Shown: piece by piece, positions 58,945 through 64,000 of the stretch
Layout: each line of letters begins with the position of its first letter
How positions within the stretch are numbered: the stretch's first letter is position 1
Source of the DNA: Chondrus crispus
Lineage: Eukaryota; Rhodophyta; Florideophyceae; Gigartinales; Gigartinaceae
Length of the DNA stretch: 64,000 bases
Assembly: GCF_000350225.1 (NCBI RefSeq)
Contig: NW_005179027.1
Location: 150,747 to 214,746 of the forward strand
Direction of reading: 5' to 3'
Notes under the pieces: generated by a model
Databases searched by the model: none
Told to the model about the DNA's origin: nothing
Seen by the model: only the letters and a program-made list of their open reading frames with translations
Made by a program: the position numbers and the translations under genes

Positions 58945-61900
58945 TCCCGGCAGACACCAATCACACCGCTGGCCCAGACCCTCCCATCACTCCCTTCCCT
59001 CCTACCCTCCCCGCTACTGCTACCTCGTCCACACCCCATTCCGACCCCTCTCGCAGCCTCCCTCCACCCCGCACCTCCCCCCTCCCGACTGTGCAAGAGC
59101 TCCTTTGCTCCCCGCTTCGGCCATCTGACGTCTTCTCCTCCATCCCCGGCCCATGCCTCCACAGCACTGTTCTCCTGTTCATACGCCTCGTCCGAGCTGC
59201 CACAGCTGCTCGTACTCCCGAAACCACTCATGAAGCCTTCATGCGCTTGCACATGCTCCCCACTGCAGTTCTTCGGAAATATTTCCGTGGCGAGCCCGGC
59301 TGGAGATCTTCCCGCGGTCAAATGCACGCCCTCCGCCTCAGAATTCGGCGAGCGTGCCGAGGGTCCGAATGGGGAGCTCTGTGGAAAGAAGCTGTGGATG
59401 CCCACCAAGCACGGCTGGAATGGATACAGACACACGGACGTCATCGCGCATCTACAGGCTCGTCTTCTGCCCGTGCGGCACGTGCAATGAGGCTCGCGTC
59501 ACAAGCCCAGTATGGGCGTGCCATGCGTACGCTCATTAACCCGCCCCTCGCCGACCTTAACGACGACACCACAATTCACAAACTCCGTGCACTCCACCCA
59601 ACCCCAATTGTGCCAGTGGTGCCCTTGCCACACTCCGCACACCCGCGGCCCCCAGAAATCACTGAGCAGCACGTCCTACAGGCTGTCCCCCGCCTGAATC
59701 CCAACTCGGCAGCGGGCCCCGATCGTATGTCTCCGAAACTATTGCACCTCCTCGCGAACACGAAAATCAGGTCAGAAGCAGGTGTGACCGGCCTGTCCGC
59801 ACTCACCAGTCTCGTCAATAGACTGGCACGCGGATCCCTTCCCCTCCGCACTGCCTCACTCGCCAGCGCCGCTACGCTCCTGCCATTAAACCCACGCCCA
59901 GGGAAAATCAGGCCTATTGCTATCGGACAAAGCCTGCGCCGCCTGGTCACCAAAGTGCTTCTCGAGGCGGCCATCGAGGACACGCGGGAACATCTCGCGC
60001 CTGAGCAAATGGCAAATGGAGTTCCCAACGGAATTGACGCAATCGTTCACGACGCGCGGATGCTCGTTCGTCGCCACGGACACGAGCCACAGTACATCAT
60101 GGTTTCCATCGATGCCTCCAACGCGTCCAATAATTTTTCTCGCCAAACAGTGCTTCAAAGTCTCCCTGATCGCGCGCCGTCGTTATCGAGGTATCTGGAC
60201 ATGATTTACTCACGAACTCCTCCGCCGCTCATTGTCCCTTCCTCGCCGCCTACAGTTCTGTCCAGTCGAGAAGGGACTCAACAAGGAGACCCGTCCAGCA
60301 TGTTGTTGTTCTCACTCGCCCTGCAGCCGCTTGCACGCCACATCTCCGAGTCATGCGACCTCCTCATGAACAGATGGTATGCCGACGACGGCACGATTGT
60401 CGGCAGAGTTGAGGAAGTAGTGAAAGCGCTCGCCATTATCAAAGCAGAAGGCCCCAAACACCAGTTTTTACTGAACCCTACAAAGACACGTGTGTTTTGG
60501 CCCACCGTCAACCCTGAAATTCTGAGCCCCCTGTTTAAGGTGGCCCCGTTCAGTGTTGCAGAGGAAGGACTGGACCTCCTCGGAGCCCCAATCGGTTCAC
60601 ATGGCTTCATGACACAGTACATACAGACAAAATTACTGCAGTGCAACAACGCCCTTTCCCAGCTAGACCCAATACCTGAAGCTCGAACCCGCTTCCACTT
60701 ACACCGGGTTTCCGCTTCTGCCTGTCGTGTGCAACATCTTTTTCGCCTGGTTCCCCCGGACTTTGCTCTGTCATACGCTCAACAATTTGACCGGGAACAA
60801 CTTGACGCGTATGCTCGCTTTAATAGTGTGACTCTTTCCCCAACCATCGCGGCTCAAATTCGCTTGCCGTTCAGGCATGGAGGCCACGGCTTCACGTCCT
60901 TGGCTTCCACTATCCACGCCTCATACGGAGCCAGTCTCATTGACGCCGCCCCCGTCCGCTTGCAGGGCCCCCAGTTCCCCTCCGTCACACAATATCAGCG
61001 TTTTGCAAGAAGCACCCTGCGTGTGGTCCTCAGAAACTTGCCCCCCAGTGTACAACCGCCACACTTTGCGTTGACGGAGGCGGATCTCGGTTGCTTAGAA
61101 CCAGCTGCCTTAGTGTCGCGACCTGAACGCATACACAACTTTTTACTTCAGGGGCAGCAAAGTGCAGCAGCCCGCACATACTGGCAAAAGAACCTTTGGG
61201 AGTCGTTTCCCGATCCAGCTGACCACAGCACCGCAAGCATACGCAGACGAGTCAGGTATAATTCCTTACTTTCCCCGGGTGCTACATCCTTCCTCACTGC
61301 CCACCCAGCTGCTACGTCTCGCGTTCACAATGCCACGTGGGCCACGATGCTCCGACGCCACCTAGATGCTCACGTCACACAAGATTCCGTCTCCCCGCTG
61401 CGTTGCTCCCATTGCTCTAAACCGATGGACACCAGAGGCGACCATGCTACTATATGTCGCCACGGTTTCGGCACGGTACACCGACATAACACCGTCCGGA
61501 ATGTCTTTGCCCGACAAGTCTTCCGTCCAGCTGGTCTGGCCTACTCCCTCGAGGTCCCGTTTCTCATACCCAATACCGCTGCACGCCCTGCCGACATACT
61601 CGTACAGCCCTCGCCGCCTCCTCCCGGTCTGCTTCCAGATAAGCCAACGGCTTATGATCTCACTATTGGCAGCCCGTTTCGTAAAGGCGTGTTATACCAA
61701 GCCGCGCGCCACAGTGCTGGAGCCGCCGAAGCAGGCGCGTATCGCAAGCGCAAGGCCCTCGACCGCACCATCCGCAATGCTCTGCTTATCGAGGACCACG
61801 GTCCTCCCCCGTCCCTGGACTGGCACTTTCAACCACTGTCCTTCGACACTCTGGGTGCGCCCTCACAATCCACGCTTCAAGTCATAGACGCTCATGCAAA

Positions 61901-62054
61901 ACTGATCGCTCTCCGCAGCTCCTGCACGATAGCAACTGCAAAGTCACGCATTCACCAACGCCTGAGCTTTGCCATATGGTCCAGTGTCGCTGCAGCTATC
62001 CTTTCTCGCCTACCGACACACGTTGCGGACATCACGTACCCGATAGAAGTATAA
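58941..62054 (+). CDS. LINE ORF2: reverse transcriptase with C-terminal RLE-like endonuclease
   Basis: Intact, 1037 aa. RT (~240-520): RLNPNSAAGPDRMSPKLL, KIRPIAIGQSLRRL, motif A VSIDASNASNNFSRQ (~388), motif B GTQQGDPSSMLLF, catalytic WYADDG (~478), LNPTKTRVFW. C-terminal part: a zinc motif CSHCSKPMDTRGDHATIC followed by RHNTVRNVF (~820-850), then RPADILVQ (~885) and AYDLTIGSPFRKG (~905), the PD-(D/E)xK-like arrangement of restriction-like endonuclease LINEs (R2/CRE/NeSL side). No apurinic endonuclease domain precedes the RT. The start ATG overlaps the ORF1 stop as ATGA. Catalytic residues look intact, so the element may be active or recent. Confidence 0.88.
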   Translation: MIPADTNHTAGPDPPITPFPPTLPATATSSTPHSDPSRSLPPPRTSPLPTVQELLCSPLRPSDVFSSIPGPCLHSTVLLFIRLVRAATAARTPETTHEAFMRLHMLPTAVLRKYFRGEPGWRSSRGQMHALRLRIRRACRGSEWGALWKEAVDAHQARLEWIQTHGRHRASTGSSSARAARAMRLASQAQYGRAMRTLINPPLADLNDDTTIHKLRALHPTPIVPVVPLPHSAHPRPPEITEQHVLQAVPRLNPNSAAGPDRMSPKLLHLLANTKIRSEAGVTGLSALTSLVNRLARGSLPLRTASLASAATLLPLNPRPGKIRPIAIGQSLRRLVTKVLLEAAIEDTREHLAPEQMANGVPNGIDAIVHDARMLVRRHGHEPQYIMVSIDASNASNNFSRQTVLQSLPDRAPSLSRYLDMIYSRTPPPLIVPSSPPTVLSSREGTQQGDPSSMLLFSLALQPLARHISESCDLLMNRWYADDGTIVGRVEEVVKALAIIKAEGPKHQFLLNPTKTRVFWPTVNPEILSPLFKVAPFSVAEEGLDLLGAPIGSHGFMTQYIQTKLLQCNNALSQLDPIPEARTRFHLHRVSASACRVQHLFRLVPPDFALSYAQQFDREQLDAYARFNSVTLSPTIAAQIRLPFRHGGHGFTSLASTIHASYGASLIDAAPVRLQGPQFPSVTQYQRFARSTLRVVLRNLPPSVQPPHFALTEADLGCLEPAALVSRPERIHNFLLQGQQSAAARTYWQKNLWESFPDPADHSTASIRRRVRYNSLLSPGATSFLTAHPAATSRVHNATWATMLRRHLDAHVTQDSVSPLRCSHCSKPMDTRGDHATICRHGFGTVHRHNTVRNVFARQVFRPAGLAYSLEVPFLIPNTAARPADILVQPSPPPPGLLPDKPTAYDLTIGSPFRKGVLYQAARHSAGAAEAGAYRKRKALDRTIRNALLIEDHGPPPSLDWHFQPLSFDTLGAPSQSTLQVIDAHAKLIALRSSCTIATAKSRIHQRLSFAIWSSVAAAILSRLPTHVADITYPIEV

Positions 62055-62216
62055 TTCACCTTCATATCTGCTAGTGTATCTGTAAGCGCACCCCTTCTGC
62101 ATTGATAAATTTACCCCCATCCTTTTGTTCTATACTTGCGAAAATCTTAAATTTTGTTTAAAGTTTACTGTAGAGCATTTGACCTCATATGAGGCAAATT
62201 GCCTGTCGTCTAGACA
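62055..62216. other. LINE 3' end and piggyBac-type right end
   Basis: Non-coding; AT-rich from 62100. The LINE 3' boundary has no poly(A) or simple repeat tail that I can see. Confidence 0.5.
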
Positions 62217-62760
62217 CTAGTAGGTGTGTAAATTGTACTTGCCTTATCCTCTCGGCCGGGCAGCAGACATTTGTATTGTACGGTGCGTGTTGGTACCTGT
62301 AGTGGAGATCGTCTGTATTCGTTTTGATAGCGGCTTGAGAATCGCAGTTTACTATCGAGTTTACTGGGCGCGTCGACTGACTGGAATCTTCTGCAGCGTG
62401 CAAAAGAGGGAAATAGGTGATTTTGTCTTCAGGAAAGGTCTGTGTTCAGGAAGTGTCAGTGGGCGCGAAACGCAGCCTGATGCGCGCCACTGCTTCGCTC
62501 ATGGCGATGCTATCGGCATGAGACATGCATGCATGGGACGTATGCACGGGTTGACGATGAATAGGTAGGATACTGTACGCAGGGTACAGGATGGACATGG
62601 ATGCATGCCGTTTCGAAAGCAGTGCAGGCCTGTCACGTGGTGAAGGCCGCCGGCTGTTTAAGGTGGTGTGGAAACGAGCCAATTGCTGCGCAATGGCAGT
62701 GGCAATAGGTAGCTCAGGCACGTGTCTCAGGAGGCACGGTGCCCTTCTCTAGCCAGATCT
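62217..62760 (+). repeat. Copy of the receptor gene 3' flank
   Basis: It matches the reverse complement of 21920-22490 (see there). It includes TGGAATCTTCTGCAGCGTGC at about 62379 and the GGGTTGACGATGAATA stretch near 62548. Confidence 0.75.
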
Positions 62761-63168
62761 TGAGATATAGAGAGAGAGACGACGGGCGCATACGTATCAT
62801 GGTATGGTATGGGAATGAGAGGCGTTCGTTGAAGAGATGGTGCGAGATGCACGGTTCTGTATAAAAAAAACAAGCAAGAGCAACTCAATGACAGAAAATA
62901 GTAGAGGATAGGTGCCAAGAATGTAGGCTACGGTGCGTCGATCTCTTCCGTCTCGGCCGCCGGCTTCAACAAGAGCAGCAAGGAAAAAGAAAACGCAGCA
63001 GGCACTGTCGTTGGTGAATTATGTACACGTCAATAGTTTGTTTTGATGTTCCCCCAACCGCGGGGGGAAGAAATTCATAACTGTTAGCGAAAAAACCTGA
63101 CACTACTATATACACACACGAGGTTGCGACAGAGAAAAAATTAGACGAAACGTCGCAAGGGGCAGGTA
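62761..63168. other. Intergenic, 3' flank of the CCT gene
   Basis: No gene seen. It includes an A8 run near 62863 and AT-rich sequence; terminator and poly(A) signals of the CCT gene should lie here. Confidence 0.5.
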
Positions 63169-64000
63169 TCACCGATTCAAACCCGGGACGACCTGGGGCT
63201 GCTCCATATCCTCATCGTCCTTGATCCTGACAAAGCGTCCCTTTACGCGGGGTCGTGCATCGGCGAGCTTCTTGCGGCAGTCGTAGCGAATAAGTTTTCC
63301 AAACCTGCGCTCTCTGCGCTTTTGCCTAAACCTGACCAAAGCAGCCTCCCTGGTCTTCTTCTTAAACTCGCGAATGAGCTCCTGCTTCTCGTGCTCAATA
63401 CGATCCTTTCGCTCTACCTGGGTCTCAGGCTTGACGGGGCCCTGGGGGCGGTGTTGCATGTGGGCGGCGTGGGCGGGCGGCATGACCATGCCTTGAGGGA
63501 AGCCCGGGTGCTGGGGACCGGCAAACATGACCATGCCTTGCGGGGCATACATAGGCCCGGGGGCGGAGGGCATCATCATTTGCGGGTGCTGACCGATCAT
63601 GAACATGCCGTGCGGATGCTGGTGGGGGTGCGACGGGAGGAAGAAGGGGTGCTGGACCGGGTGCTGGACGGGAGCGGCAGCAGCAGCGGCGGCGGGGTGC
63701 GGCGGGACAGTTCCTTGGTCCTTGGGGTCGGAGGAGGATGTGGTGTGCGGAGATTGCGGAGAGACCGGGGAGGAGTTGGAGGGGACCTTTGCGTAGCCGC
63801 TGTTTGGCGAGACGTGTCGTTGTTGGTGGTGTGCGGAGTGCGGAAGCGGAGAGGAGGATGTGGCCGGGGAGGCGAGGGAGGCGGGGGGTATGTGCTTGTC
63901 TTGGTGGGGGCGGTGGTGGTCGGCGGAGTCAGCTGCAGGAGAGACATATGTGGGCATGTTGAGGAACTCGCGGCGGACGGCCTCCTTAGCGGCGGCCTGG
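63169..64000 (-). CDS. CCT-domain protein, C-terminal part (runs off window)
   Basis: The minus-strand frame is open from the window edge (QAAAKEAVRREFLNMPTYV...) to TGA at 63169-63171, so the N-terminus is missing; Met at 63957 is probably internal. A Pro/His/Gln/Met-rich low-complexity stretch (HPHQHPHG, repeated QGMVM) is followed by the CCT motif near 63375-63225: REAALVRFRQKRRERRFGKL, IRYDCRKKLADARPRVKGRF. CCT domains of CONSTANS, TOC1/PRR and related plant proteins act in nuclear transcriptional control of light and clock responses; they bind NF-Y or DNA. A B-box or response-regulator domain, which would subclassify it, would lie outside the window. Confidence 0.9.
   Translation of the reverse strand, partial: QAAAKEAVRREFLNMPTYVSPAADSADHHRPHQDKHIPPASLASPATSSSPLPHSAHHQQRHVSPNSGYAKVPSNSSPVSPQSPHTTSSSDPKDQGTVPPHPAAAAAAAPVQHPVQHPFFLPSHPHQHPHGMFMIGQHPQMMMPSAPGPMYAPQGMVMFAGPQHPGFPQGMVMPPAHAAHMQHRPQGPVKPETQVERKDRIEHEKQELIREFKKKTREAALVRFRQKRRERRFGKLIRYDCRKKLADARPRVKGRFVRIKDDEDMEQPQVVPGLNR

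Larger units (their letters stand above)
54208..62216 (+). mobile_element. piggyBac-type DNA transposon with a nested LINE
   Basis: Terminal repeats TGTCTAGGTGACA (54208) and, inverted, TGTCTAGACGACA (ending 62216) match in 11 of 13 bases. CTAG flanks both ends (54204-54207 and 62217-62220). The palindrome CCTCATATGAGG lies just inside each end (54225-54236 and 62182-62193). The element carries a DDE_Tnp_1_7 transposase gene on the plus strand; the non-LTR element is inserted behind it. Confidence 0.78.

Noticed and set aside
62217-62568. Plus-strand 114-codon ORF from 62224
   Set aside because: It lies in the duplicated 3' flank of the receptor gene; the counterpart at 22245-22490 has a different length and frame, so it is not conserved as protein.

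Overview
This window is nuclear DNA from a eukaryote. My best guess is a florideophyte red alga of the Chondrus type. The reasons are GC-rich DNA with long intron-free ORFs, dense nested Ty3/gypsy and Ty1/copia elements, a TIR-NB-ARC-WD40 gene, and a CCT-domain gene with histidine/proline-rich low complexity. This identification is inference; nothing in the window (rRNA, organelle gene) proves it. There are no bacterial operons, CRISPR arrays or rRNA genes.

Only two host-type genes look alive: an uninterrupted 1421-codon TIR-NB-ARC-WD40 receptor-like gene on the minus strand (22491-26756), and the 3' part of a CCT-domain gene running off the right edge (63169-64000, minus). Two more host genes survive as wreckage: an HGH1-like pseudogene inside a terminal-inverted-repeat element (27041-28464) and a PP2C phosphatase pseudogene (about 34870-35526).

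Everything else is mobile DNA, mostly nested. Positions 1-11256 are a chromodomain Ty3/gypsy element (Gypsy-1; its 5' LTR is cut by the window edge) with an antisense ORF between pol and the 3' LTR. It sits in a pogo-like DNA transposon (A1), which also holds a complete Tigger-like element (11599-13584, TA target duplication). Gypsy-2 (15407-21531, target duplication CCATC) has one long gag-pol ORF. A Harbinger-type MITE (21698-21907) precedes the receptor gene. A Ty1/copia element with 113-bp LTRs (28501-33111, GGCAC) is followed by a decayed DDE transposase. A second pogo-like element (A2, 36573-54072, TA) contains the 13.7-kb Gypsy-3 (37341-51023, GCGAG) and two solo LTRs (51528-52646, CAGAG; 53011-53620, CGATC). 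Removing Gypsy-3 restores the A2 transposase reading frame.

From 54208 to 62216 a piggyBac-type element with an apparent CTAG target duplication carries a nested non-LTR retrotransposon (ORFs 56953-58944 and 58941-62054). It appears to have landed on the stop codon of a second copy of the receptor gene: about 20 bases of that gene's 3' end lie on its left, and about 540 bases matching the receptor's 3' flank lie on its right.

The observations I rate highest are the receptor gene with nine nearly identical WD40 repeats that differ at loop positions, the antisense ORF of Gypsy-1, the combination of near-identical LTRs with a dead polymerase in Gypsy-3, and the CTAG-flanked piggyBac-type element.
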